Below are positions 1-9,644 of a stretch of 64,000 bases of DNA, in pieces. Under the pieces are notes generated by a model. The model was not told where the DNA came from, did no database searches, and saw only the letters and a list, made by a program, of their open reading frames with translations. The stretch comes from Callaeas wilsoni (lineage: Eukaryota > Chordata > Aves > Passeriformes > Callaeidae), in the NCBI GenBank assembly GCA_013398955.1, contig VWPU01004606.1, forward strand, positions 1-64,000, in the 5' to 3' direction. Both the position numbers and the translations under genes were made by a program. How positions within the stretch are numbered: the first letter of the stretch is position 1; each line of letters begins with the position of its first letter.

Positions 1-180
1 GACCGGGGGAGCCCTGCCTGGCGCGGCCGCCGCCGCCACCGGTGTTTGTTGTTGTCGTCAGCCGCTTCCGGCGCGAGGGCTGCCGGGAGGGGGCGGCCCG
101 CGGGAGGGACCGCGCGGCGGAAGCGGCGGCGGCGCCAGCGCCAGGGCCCCGGGCGGGCGCAGTCCGGGAGTGGTCGGGGG
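1..180. promoter_or_regulatory. CpG island, probable promoter or first-exon edge
   Basis: This is the only dense CpG cluster in the window. I count about 30 CpG dinucleotides in the first 180 bases, against near absence in most of the flanking DNA. It is built of GGC/CGG runs, with Sp1-like GGGCGG cores near 91 and 152 and an ETS-type CTTCCGG core at 65-71. CpG islands of this kind mark promoters of broadly expressed vertebrate genes. The left edge is cut by the window start, so its true size and the direction of transcription cannot be read. No open frame here is convincing; the short frames at 42-285 are GC-rich and run into a transposon. It could serve a gene lying to the left (minus strand) or to the right. 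Confidence 0.75.
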
Positions 181-785
181 TGGAAGGGGCTCCTGGAGAT
201 TGTCTGGTCCCAGCCTCCTCTGCCGTGGGCAGGGGCACCGTCTGCTAGACCGGGTTGCTCAGAGCTCCATCCACCTTGGCCCTGAATACTTCCAAGGATG
301 AGTTCAAGGTCTTCCCAGTTTACCTCTGGGCAACCAGTTGCAGTTCCTCACCACCGTAACACTAAAGAATTTTTTCCTAGTAATCTAATCTATACCTACT
401 CTCTTTCAGTTTAAACACTTTCGCCCTGTCCCTGCGTGCCCTTGTAAATAGCCTTGCCCCATGTTTCCTCTAAGTTCCCTTATGATACTGGAAGGAAGGC
501 TGCAATTAGGTCATCCTGAAGCCTTCTCTTTTCCAGGCTGAACGATCCCAGTGCTTTCAGCCTTTCCTCACAGGAGCGGTGCTCCATCCTTCCGATCAGT
601 TTGACGGCCTCCTCTGGACTCACTCCCAGCAGGTCCATGTCCTTCCTTTCGTGGGACCCCAGAGCTGGATGCAGCACTGCAGGTGAGGTCTCACCAGAGC
701 AGAGCAGAGGGGCAGAATCCCCTCCCTTGCCCTGCTGGCTGTACTGCTTTTGATCCAGCCCAGGACGTGATTGGATTTTGGAAGT
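163..785 (-). mobile_element. CR1 LINE, 3' end fragment
   Basis: Read on the minus strand, this is the end of CR1 ORF2 followed by the 3' UTR. In the frame at 480-812 (minus) the C-terminal ORF2 signature is visible (a block ending in SLEKRRLQDDLIAAF). The plus strand shows the usual reverse-complement landmarks: a GGGCAGGGGCACC block near 230, then GCTCAGAGCTCCATCCA, then TAAAGAATTTTTTCCTA. The 3' tip has lost the ATTCTATGA-type repeats and lies against the CpG island. The copy is 5'-truncated near 785, as is normal for CR1, and is inactive. Similarity is by recall of the avian CR1 consensus, not a computed alignment. Confidence 0.9.
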
Positions 786-1972
786 CAGGCCCTTGGCCTT
801 ACCCAAGCCCAAGCAGGAGGTTTCTTCAATTCCATTTAAATCTGAGATGACAAGAGATCAAAAGTTTAGGAAATCTACAGAGAGCTTGAGATATCTGTCC
901 AGCAGGTTTGAGTTTTATTGTAAAAAACTATACTGAAATAACTTATGTGCTTCATTGACATTTGGAACTATAAAAAGAAATCTTAAAAAAAGATGGTTTT
1001 AGATGACTTGCAAAACTTTCTTACACTCTGCACAAACAGAAAAATGTCAGCTTCTACGAGAGAAACTTATCGAACACTTTTGCTATGAAATGTAACTTAC
1101 AACTACATGGATACCAGTTCCTACCAAACATCTAGGTTATCACTTGTCACTTAAAGAAAGTGAGATCACTGTGGCCAGTCCAACCAAAGGATGCGTCTGT
1201 TTCCCAAACACACAGGAATTTTTTTAAGAGTAGAAGTTGAGACCTGCTAGCAAGGATAAACTGTAAATAAATAAAAAGAGAAGTATTCATAGCATGGGAA
1301 TCAAGGGCTCTCTGTTGCTATATTCTTTTTCCTGCCATAGGCACTGACTATTATTTCAGCATTTAAGTTTAAGATGATGGCTGTTTGCATTTCCAGTTGC
1401 TGGGCAGAATTTAGCAAATGTTCCACTCATCCCTGTGCCAGCAGGGGAGGGTGGCCCCAGGTGCACTCACTGTCCAGGCCGGGCTCCCATCTCCCAAGGA
1501 TGTGAACTCAAGAGCTTTTGACATAAAGCCGCCCATGAGCTGTAGGGTGGGGACTGACCTCTTATTCCTGCCTAAGAAAACAAAAGTAAACCTTGCACAC
1601 GTCACTTTCGGTTTCTGTTTTATTACAAGTTTCTTTAGAGGCTTAGCCCACAGAACTTTTCTTTGAGGTGAGGACATTTCCACATGAATCAGAAAAGAGC
1701 GAATTGGAGAGGAATAAAAGCAAGGGGCTTGTTTGACTCGGCAATTCAGGAGAGGATTGCAGTGCTGGCACTAAGGACATCCTCTAGCCAAGATCCCTTG
1801 AGAACACCATACAGCTGGATTGTACTTTTCTCTGCTGCCTACCTTCACCTCTCCTTCCATAACATACACCATAGGCAGCAGGTCATGACAAAGCATAATG
1901 TTGTAGCCAGAGTATATTCAGATACAAAATATACTTTGCACATCAGAGGAGGATTGCAAAAAAGAGTGCAAG
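786..1972. other. Unassigned sequence, nothing identified
   Basis: AT-rich DNA with a somewhat GC-richer patch at 1420-1560. Overlapping open frames exist on both strands at 1411-1683 (82 and 90 codons). Neither resembles a known family, and neither has a convincing splice or start context. No repeat was recognised. Confidence 0.5.
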
Positions 1973-2158
1973 CATGTCATGGTCCTCAGCAGAGGAAGGA
2001 CATCAACATGCTGGAAAGTGTTCAGAGAAGGGCACCAGGTTGATTAGAGGGATGGAGGATCTCTCCTATGAGGAAAAGCTGAGAGAACTTGCTTTTTTCA
2101 TCCCAGAAAAGAAAAGGCTTCAGGGTGACCTAATTGTGGCCTTCCAGTACCTTAAGGT
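1973..2158 (+). mobile_element. CR1 LINE fragment, ORF2 C-terminal part
   Basis: A plus-strand piece of CR1 ORF2. The translation in the frame 1974-2207 carries the characteristic C-terminal blocks (SYEEKLREL followed by PEKKRLQGDLIVAFQYLK), which correspond to the end of the CR1 polymerase. It has neither the preceding reverse transcriptase nor a recognisable 3' UTR with its tail, so it is truncated at both ends. The opposite orientation and different extent separate it from the CR1 at 163-785. Confidence 0.85.
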
Positions 2159-2323
2159 ACTTCTCACAAGCTGCACCAGGCTTGTGGTTTTCATAGTAAA
2201 CTTGTAGTAGCCACCTCTGCTATGCTGGAGAGCTTCCTGCCTGTTTGACACATTAAAGGCTATGTTGAATAGTCACAGCCTGTCCAGACGGGAATTTCTT
2301 GGCCTTTTAAAGAAAGCCCCCAG

Positions 2324-2523
2324 TTGCCATCTTGTGGCACCCTGTAAACAAGTACTCCCCAGCTCCGCAGATAGTTGAGAGATGTGTCCAAATTCCGAAA
2401 GACACCTTCAGCACTTCAGACTACAACAATAAACAGAGCTGGGAAGACATCAGTACTCAAACAGATGTAATGGGAAATACAATACAAGTTTCTATCAAAG
2501 CAATTCAAGGCAGCTTTCTGTAA
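2324..2523 (+). CDS. Possible terminal coding exon, product unknown
   Basis: An open frame runs from just after an in-frame stop at 2308-2310 to a TAA at 2521-2523. A CAG at 2321-2323, preceded by a moderate pyrimidine stretch, could be a splice acceptor, so this may be the end of a spliced gene rather than a complete ORF. The roughly 65-residue peptide is hydrophilic, contains a WEDISTQTDV block and ends in GSFL. It has no transmembrane segment and no motif I recognise. Its composition is balanced and looks more protein-like than most frames nearby. Support comes from a good poly(A) site downstream at 3409. Against it, no upstream exon could be identified and the acceptor is mediocre. It may equally be a chance frame in an intron. 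Confidence 0.25.
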
Positions 2524-2713
2524 TATAACACTGATTATGTCAAAGCTGTGTTTATTTTAGTTCTACAGATGTTGACTTCTGCTTTTTGCATCTCCTAAAA
2601 TGGTTTTCTTCATAAATTTTTTGATTGTGATGGACTAACCTTTAGTGTGAAAGTAACGATATCCAGCTAGAACTTGACAGAACAAGCGACATGCATGCTA
2701 TTATCAGAAGTCA

Positions 2714-3430
2714 AATAAAAAACCTTTGAGGTTTAGTAAGCCTGAAGCACGAATAGGTCTCATTAAAATTCTCTTGAGGAGAAACTACTGAGAGTGACCT
2801 CCTGAAGTTTGAGAAGCTGAGACATTGGCAAGAGAAGCAGCAGCATCTCTTCAAACACTAAAGCGGCAGTGCCGACAGGGCTTGTAGTTTTCTGGCAAAG
2901 CACCTCTGCCAGTCAGGCTCTCAACAATTGCATAAAATGAGGCTCCAGGCACTTAAGCATGGTTCTGGCTTTTACAGCACGTGTGGGACAACTGTTGATT
3001 GATTTGGGAGGCAGCTCAGGCAGGACTGAAGCAGGAACTTCAGTTCTGGGGAGTAAGCAAAGTGCTGCTAGAAGAGCAGGTTGTTCTGGCTTGTTCTTGT
3101 AACATTTCATTATGTTGCTTCCTCTCAATGTGTTCCAGGGCCACTTCATGCCAAACAACTAATTACAGGGTTTTTTCATGAGCCTGTCTGAACAAAACCT
3201 AAAATTTAACATTATATCTGGCTCTTTTATCCTAAAAAAGCAGCATTTTATGAAGAAGTTTTTGCTCTAGGGTATATGAGAAGAAAGCACTGAATCAGGG
3301 TTACTGAGAATTGTTCACGTCTTCAAAGTGCTGTACCAAATGTTATTATTCTTTCAAGATACTGTTTAGGATCCACCTATATATTTTTTCACATTCTGTA
3401 AAATAGCCAATAAAGTTGAAGGAGTTTTTC
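2714..3430 (+). other. Candidate 3' UTR with poly(A) signals
   Basis: Two AATAAA hexamers occur on the plus strand, at 2714-2719 and 3409-3414. The second has the full layout of a vertebrate poly(A) site: an upstream TGTA at 3397-3400, the hexamer, then a T/GT-rich stretch at about 3424-3455. If the frame ending at 2523 is real, this would be its 3' UTR. If it is not, an isolated poly(A)-like cluster in AT-rich DNA is unremarkable. No coding frame or repeat is seen inside. Confidence 0.35.
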
Positions 3431-3790
3431 ACTGTGTGCTTTTGATTTTGGGTGCTAAATTTAGTATACCAGAGAACGTGTCTCTTAAACTACGTATTTA
3501 TGCAGCTGTAGTCAGAGAGCAAAAAGAGCAAGCTGCTCTTTAAGGGAAGGCAAACTGGGAGCCAAGGGTGGCAGCAAGGGGCCCCGTCATGGACAAGGGG
3601 CACAGTCCCACAGTATCAGGAAGGTCTGGTGACAGTTTTTCTGTACAATTGTTATCTGCGTGCCGGTAACGGACCAATACTGTCAGTATTTATTTAGTTC
3701 CAAATGTACTTCAAAACCCACATCTTCCTATTTTCTTTAACTCCGCTTGCCATAAATTCTCCGTGTGTACTTCTGCTTCCCTTACTGTTG
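3431..3790. other. Unassigned spacer
   Basis: Mixed-composition DNA between the candidate poly(A) site and the LTR. A slightly GC-richer patch sits at 3540-3620. No frame, repeat or RNA structure was recognised. Confidence 0.5.
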
Positions 3791-4393
3791 TGTCTTGGTT
3801 TAACCCCAGCCAGCCACCAAGTGCCACAAAGCTGCTTGCTCACACAGCTCCCCCCTGCAGTGAGATGTGGAGGAGAAGCAGCAAACAACTGTAAAACACA
3901 TGGGTTGAGATAGAAACTGTTTAATAATTCAAATAAAGTAATAGTAATGTTAAAATAATAATAATGATAATGATAATAATAATGGAGACAACAAAAAGAG
4001 AGCGAAATAAAACCTGAAACAGACAAGTGATGCCTAAATCTGTTGCTCACCACCCACTGACAAATGCCCAGCCCTGCCTTGAGCCGTGATTGGTCCCTCC
4101 CAGCCTCAACTCCCCCCAGTTTATGTACCAAGCATGACGTTCTATGATATGGAACATCCCTTTGGTCTGTTCAGGTCAGCTGTCCCAGCCATTCTCCCTC
4201 CTGGTTTCTTATGCACTTCCTCACTGCCAGAGCATGGGAAACTGGAAAGTCCTTGACTTGGGGTAAGCCCTGCTTAGCAGCAACTAAACCATCAGTGTGT
4301 TATCAACATTATTCTCACACTAAGTAAAAGAAACCACAGCACTGTACCAGATACTAAGAGGAAAATTAACTCTGCCCCAGTCAAAACCAAACA
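3791..4393 (-). mobile_element. Solo LTR of an avian endogenous retrovirus
   Basis: On the minus strand the element starts TGTTTGGTTTTGACTGGGGC and ends TAAACCAAGACA, the TG...CA ends of a retroviral LTR. In transcription order it has a U3 with a TATA-like TACATAAA (4120-4127), an ATT/AAT-rich tract (3952-3983), an ATTAAA poly(A) signal (plus TTTAAT, 3920-3925), and the block ATCTCAACCCA typical of a widespread bird LTR family. No internal gag, pol or env sequence flanks it, so it is a solo LTR left by recombination between two LTRs. The five bases on each side do not match, so the target duplication has decayed or I have misplaced an edge. Confidence 0.85.
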
Positions 4394-5511
4394 CATTGTT
4401 ATCTTCATCGGTTTACCTTGATTTTTTTTTTTTTGGTTGGGTTTTTTTTTGTTTGTTATTTCTTTTTCCCCTTTTTCAAATACTGGAAACAGCTATATTC
4501 ATTCCCCTGCTAGGTCAGGCTGATGCTTTATACCCAAGTTCCTTCCTTCTCTGTTGATGTTTTGTGGCACCTTGCAAAGTAATCTTCAAGTATTTGTTTT
4601 CAATTTAAGTCTTCCTCCAACTAAAGAACCACTTCAAAAACGAATATCTTTTAAAGGACAAAGTAGAGTTCTGACCTGGAATATGCAAAGTAAACACCAG
4701 TCTCCAACAACACAAGTGCTCCTGCATGTTTTGAGAGAGACTTCAAGAGCTTCGATTATCCTTTAATGTAGCCTGGCAGTCCATGGCAAACACCAAGTCC
4801 TATCTCATCTCTTGCGTCTTTTCGAGAGCACTGACTGGTCCGTAAGCAATCACTAGTTTGTTTTTGAATGGTCAGTGACTCAAGAGCAGCTGATGCCATT
4901 TTGAAAACATGCCACTCCCTCTGACCTCGTTATGGATCATTCCTAACCAGTGATTTTAACATTGTGTGGCTTCCCAATGTTTCAGGAGTTCTGACTACAC
5001 AAGTTTTGAATTCAGAAGTGATTTTTCTTGTTTACTGCCAGGGCTCCTTGCAGGAAGGGAATAGTTAGGTTCAATTTAACATCTAGGTCATGAGATCAGT
5101 TCTTGGTCCTGGCAGAAATATGCAAAGGACATTTAAACCTCAGATAGAATAAGTCAGAATGGACATACCATCAGAAGTGGTTAAGGATAGAAGCTCTCAA
5201 AGGAAAAAAAGACAGCCTGAATAATCCTGTTAAAATCCCTTGTTGCACATTTTCATTTAAGAGGCTCCATTTCTGTAAGGAACCTTCCAATACCACCACT
5301 TCTCCTCAGCAGTCAGATGATAATGAATACAACAAGGTCAAACAAGCATTACAGTGCAGACTACGTGGAACAACAGTAATACTGTTAGTAATGTTTGTAG
5401 AAAGCTATAGCTGTGTTGTAAGCATTACTGAATATTTAGTGTTACTGAGAATAGAATTCCCATTCTTTACTATCAGCTTTGGTTTTTTACATTAAAGCAC
5501 TGAAGTCATGT
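4394..5511. other. Unassigned sequence with a T-run
   Basis: Holds a 13-base T run at 4422-4434 and a second T-rich stretch to 4470, then ordinary AT-rich DNA. A 70-codon frame at 4554-4766 has no recognisable content. Nothing else was identified. Confidence 0.5.
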
Positions 5512-5740
5512 TCATAGAATCATAGAATGGCTTGGATTGGAAGGGACCTTAAAGATCATCTAGTTCCAACTCTCCTGCCCTGGGCAGGGACACCTTCAAC
5601 CTGACCAAGTTACTCAGAGCTCCATCCAACCTGGCCTTGAATGTTTCCAGGGGTGGGGCATCCACCACCTCTCAGGCAGGCAATTCAGGCATTTTAAAAC
5701 CTTCACTGTAAAGAACTTCTTTTTTGTATCTTAGAGCTAT
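5512..5740 (-). mobile_element. CR1 LINE, 3' end
   Basis: Classic avian CR1 3' terminus. The plus strand begins TCATAGAATCATAGAATGG, the reverse of the ATTCTATGA tail repeats, and continues through GGAAGGGACCTTAAAGATCA and GGGCAGGGACACCTTCAACC. It is well preserved at the 3' end and breaks off near 5740, inside the end of ORF2. Confidence 0.95.
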
Positions 5741-5799
5741 ACTAAGGACTGGAGTTGGAGAGATGCTAGCAAGCAAATTGGTATTAGTCATATGCCTGT

Positions 5800-6400
5800 A
5801 TTCCATTTTTCCCCTTTTAAAGGGATTTTCTCCCTCTTTTCCAGTCAATGGGAACTTCACTGGACTGCCATGACTTCTAAAATATAATGGAAAGTAGCTC
5901 AGCCACTTTCCATGCTAGTTCCCTCAAGACTCATCGATGCAACTTATGAGGTCCCATGGACTTGTGCACCTTCAGGTTCCTTAGATGGTCTCAAACCTGA
6001 TTTTCTCCTACAGCTGGCAGTTCTTCATTCTTCCAGTCCCTGCTTTTGCCTTCTGCAACTCAGGTGGTGTGGCTGGAGCACTTGCCAGTGAAGACTGAGG
6101 CAAAAAAAGTCACTGACTACCTCAACTTTCTCCATATCCTGGGTAACCAGCTCCCCCGTTCCCTTCTGGAAAGGACTCACATTTTCCCTGGTCTTCCTTT
6201 TGCCACTTACGTACCTGTAGAAGCTTTTACTGTTGTCCTTGAGACCCCTAGGCAGGTTTAATTCTTTCAGGGCTTTAGTTGTCCTAACCTGATCCCTGGT
6301 TGCTGGGACAATTTGCCAGTATTCCTTCCAGGTTACCTCTCTTCCACCCTCTGTAGGCTTCTCTTTTCTGTTTTTGTCCAGGAGCTCCATGTTCACATAT
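5800..6400 (-). mobile_element. CR1 LINE, internal ORF2 fragment
   Basis: Minus-strand remnant of the ORF2 region between endonuclease and reverse transcriptase. The frame at 6025-6408 shows the block KSFYRYVSGKRKTRENVSP, followed by GELVTQDMEKVEVVSDFF, which is diagnostic for this linker in CR1. The decayed continuation 5800-6020 (plus strand AGGTCCCATGGACTTGTGCA near 5950) matches the start of the RT side. Stops and frame breaks make it a pseudogene. The reverse transcriptase core expected between it and the 3' end at 5512-5740 is missing. Confidence 0.85.
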
Positions 6401-6788
6401 AAAATCATACTTTTAAAATTTGAGTTTAATTCCTCCTAACAAAGAAGTTTATTACATATGCAGATATTTCAATTGAATAAGTTATATGAGGAATTTGTTT
6501 GGCCTGTACTGCTGGAAACATGATGTATTTTTCTTTTTACAGTCATGAAAACAAATACACTGTCCCCATTTACAAAAAAGCATTCTAATGATCTTTCTGT
6601 TCACAGATGACATACTCTGATCCTTTCATCATGTGCATCACTCACTCTCCTGGTTCGGTAACCATGAAGACAGAATCTGTAAACCAAGGGATACCAGCTT
6701 CAGCTTCTCTTTTAGCCCTGCATGCCAGTGAACTTGTCTCTCACTGTAACCCATGGAACATTATGAGAATCCAGATCCAAATTGCAGT
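6401..6788. other. Unassigned spacer with pyrimidine-AG sites
   Basis: Two acceptor-like pyrimidine-AG sites lie at about 6541 and 6606. The second is followed by a 68-codon frame (6607-6813) that runs into the dispersed repeat at 6789. Neither has a matching donor, so no exon is claimed. Confidence 0.4.
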
Positions 6789-6887
6789 ACTGTGCCAGGA
6801 GCAGGGATTTTAGGCACCTCCAGCTGAAACCACAGGCCACAAGCCAGCCAGCATCCCAGCAGCTGGCCTGGAAATGTACCTCATCAG
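6789..6887 (+). repeat. 99-bp dispersed repeat, copy A
   Basis: This 99-base segment is the reverse complement of 8146-8244 at about 83% identity without any insertion or deletion (my hand alignment). It contains GGAGCAGGGATTTTAGGCA, then GCTGAAACCACAGGCCACA. It is unlike the CR1, LTR and SINE sequences in the window, and I do not recognise the family. It may be an old SINE-like or DNA-transposon fragment. Confidence 0.8.
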
Positions 6888-8145
6888 ACGCTCCAGAGAG
6901 TTAAACTCAAATGCTTCTAGACTATGTCCACTCCCTCTATATTTAGCTTTTAATGTGCAGTCTATTTTTAGAGGCTAGAAAAGTACAGTTATATTTAATC
7001 TGAGTCACTAATTTAGACATTTGGGGTTTTTTGCATTTTGTTAATAAGTACAAATTGCCTTTTTAAATAAGCATTTAAATTCCCCTCTCCTTCCCAACCT
7101 TTCTAGTAATACAAACTTGAAATTCATGATACCGGAACTCTTTGTTTAATGTATTGTATTAATATATTTAAATAAACTACAAAGACCCTTAAACCAAATG
7201 AATAAAACCCACTTTGTACTTACATAAAGATGAATTGCTAACTTAAGATATCATCTATTAACATATTGAATTACCTATTTGTCCTTTATTCTGGTAACTT
7301 ATAGTATTCAGCCCTTTTTCTTTCACTTTTATTTCTGAATGGAATAGAAACAAAACCATCTTCCTTTTTTAACAGCTCCCAGGGTCTGAATTCAAAGAAT
7401 TAGTCACTGACCTCGATTAACAGAGTAAACGGAAATGATGAACTAAGTACACTGAAATGATGATTCTTTGCATTTCCAGAAGAGACTACACCTTTCAAAT
7501 ATTCCTAAATATCTAGCTACATTATTTTAAAAGGTTCTGTAGGAGTAGACTAATTTAAACTAGGTTTTTAATCATTTTCCAAAAAAAAAGAAAAAGAGAA
7601 AACTGACTATTCTGAGTGCACTTGCATTCATTACTCATTCTTAGGAGCTTTTTTATATTCATTGATGAGATCAGGCGTGGGTGCTGGTAGAATCCTCTTT
7701 CAGAGCTTTGCAGCTTTGGAATCTGCTCTTCATTTGAGCTTTCCAATGCAGCAGCTCAGATGGCTGCTGGTTTGATTGCATCATTTATGTTTCCTATGCA
7801 TTTTAAAAGCATGTATAGATTGTTTAAAACTGTGTAGACAAGGGGTTCTTTAGATAGATGGAGATTGTGGTAGGCTATTTTGCAGTTAGAAATACCAAGG
7901 CTCTTAATGTATTTCTAAAATAAATTTCTAAAATTATCTCATTTAGTACATTTATACAGCAGTGTATGAAGGACAACCAAATAGGAACTGACACATACAA
8001 ATCTCTAGTAATTACAAATTACCCTCTTCTACTGAAATAAGCAAGTTGGAGGTAATAGAGATCAACACCTGCCTAATTATTTGAGAACAGGAAAGAAAGA
8101 AAATTGTGTCAAAACTGTAATGCCAAGTCTGGCTCACAGGAGGGC
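6888..8145. other. Unassigned AT-rich sequence
   Basis: Lies between the two arms of the inverted repeat. AT-rich with short A and T runs; a 63-codon frame at 7555-7746 (minus) has no recognisable content. No terminal repeats typical of a DNA transposon were seen at the arm edges. Confidence 0.5.
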
Positions 8146-8244
8146 CTGGTGATGTTCATTTCCAGGCTGACTGCTGTGATGTTTGCTGGCATGTGGCTTG
8201 TGGTTTCAGCTAGAGATGCCCAAAATCCCTGCTCCTAGCACAAT
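8146..8244 (-). repeat. 99-bp dispersed repeat, copy B (inverted)
   Basis: Opposite-strand partner of 6789-6887. On the minus strand it reads GGAGCAGGGATTTTGGGCA, then GCTGAAACCACAAGCCACA. Divergence of the two copies is spread along the whole length and is mostly transitions, as expected for two independent old copies of one family rather than a recent inverted duplication. Confidence 0.8.
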
Positions 8245-9122
8245 AGTCCTGCTTCCTTGAAGACTGGTTTGGGGTTTTGCTTCCCCCTTTTTTTTTTTCC
8301 ACACTCTAGGTACAAAGTCAGATTTGTACATAAAGGTTGGCATTGTTTCTTACTTAACAGATTAATTTCAGTAAGCAGTATGTGGTTTACTCAAATACAT
8401 AACTAAAGTCAATTAAAATCTACTGGTTGGAATCCATTCTCACAAAACCTTTCTGAGCAACATTTACTGTTCTTAATCCTTCCATCTGTATTAACTGAAT
8501 TGAGCCATTGGCATCATAAAGAAAAAGTGTGTTATAGACATCAGATCAGACTATAGATTAAACAGTTTTATCTATTTACCCTTTTTGAACATTACCCTAA
8601 CATTAACCTAATACTTCCAGTCTTCTGAAGTTTCCCTGATTTTCACATTTTTATTAATACTAACTTTAGTGGACCACAGTGTAAAACCCCAAGTTAGCTC
8701 AACTTACTTAAATTCTCTGTCTGTCCAGTCACTTTCTTAATTAGCAGCAGATAACTTTCATGTCATTAATAGTTTCAGCACTTTGTTGTAGGCTCAATGT
8801 TTAGTTCTAGGACTCTGGGGGAAAAAAGAGCAACTGACCTCTGCCTTGACTGGCTATGGACCATGTTTCATAGCTTTGAGTTCACATTACTCCTATCAGT
8901 TTTCTGTTTTCCTCTGTTTTGTTACATAATACTGATTAGTTTTGTTACTGCTGTTGCTTAATTTCGAACTGTATTTTTATATAAGTGGTGAATCTGTAAA
9001 AGCTCTCGTTAGATTGTGAAATTTTGGCTTTTTAATATGCTTAATAAATCCTTTTTAAGAAAGTAAATTTTCATCTACATTTTAATTTGTATTTGTGTTT
9101 TTAATTTCTTTTTCTCAGTACT

Positions 9123-9644
9123 TTGATCTCTGGAAAATTAGTCAAAAGTAACTGTCAAGTTTACACATGCCCTTTAATCTTAACAAAATATATCTGTTTT
9201 GAGTGTAAAATGAAAACTGTTGGTGGTCACTGGACAGTCACAAAGACTCAGTTAATCAAGATTTATCTGCAGAAGAAATCGTTGGTGGGTTTTATTTCCA
9301 GCTTAGTTATGAGGTTATTTTTTAAAGGCAGTGCTGGAGATAGATACTGTCCTAAAAAATTTTGTTTATTATTTCTCTATGCACTATCTCAATTTATGGG
9401 TTTGCTTAGGATGCAGAAGAGGAGAAAACCTGGTCTGTCTCAAATACTTCTTATAATCCGAGCCTGCCTAAGCTTGGGTTTGCATTATGCTAGCCAACGC
9501 CACATAGAAATTCAAGGATTTCGTGCAATTACCTGTAATTCAGAAATTCTCCAGACGACCATCTCAAAAAGCCTTTTTTTTTTTCCACACAGCCTTAAGG
9601 TCATTGTGCCTATTAACTTTTTTGTGAAGTATGTTCTAGCATGA
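9123..9644 (+). other. Unexplained 173-codon open frame
   Basis: The longest uninterrupted frame outside repeats, open from about 9105 to a stop at 9642-9644. A good acceptor-like tract (T-rich, ending CAG at 9116-9118) lies at its start. The peptide is rich in Leu, Ile and Phe, with hydrophobic stretches near its middle and C-terminus and several Cys. No motif or family is recognised. There is no ATG in a strong context at its beginning, and no donor within the frame. In AT-rich DNA of this size a frame this long is uncommon but can occur by chance. Confidence 0.12.

Noticed and set aside
480..812. 110-codon minus frame as a gene
   Set aside because: It is the decayed C-terminal ORF2 of the CR1 at 163-785.
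3694..4131. 145-codon minus frame
   Set aside because: It lies mostly in the LTR at 3791-4393; the Tyr/His-rich stretch is the translated ATT/ATC tract.
6025..6408. 127-codon minus frame as a gene
   Set aside because: It is a CR1 ORF2 internal remnant.
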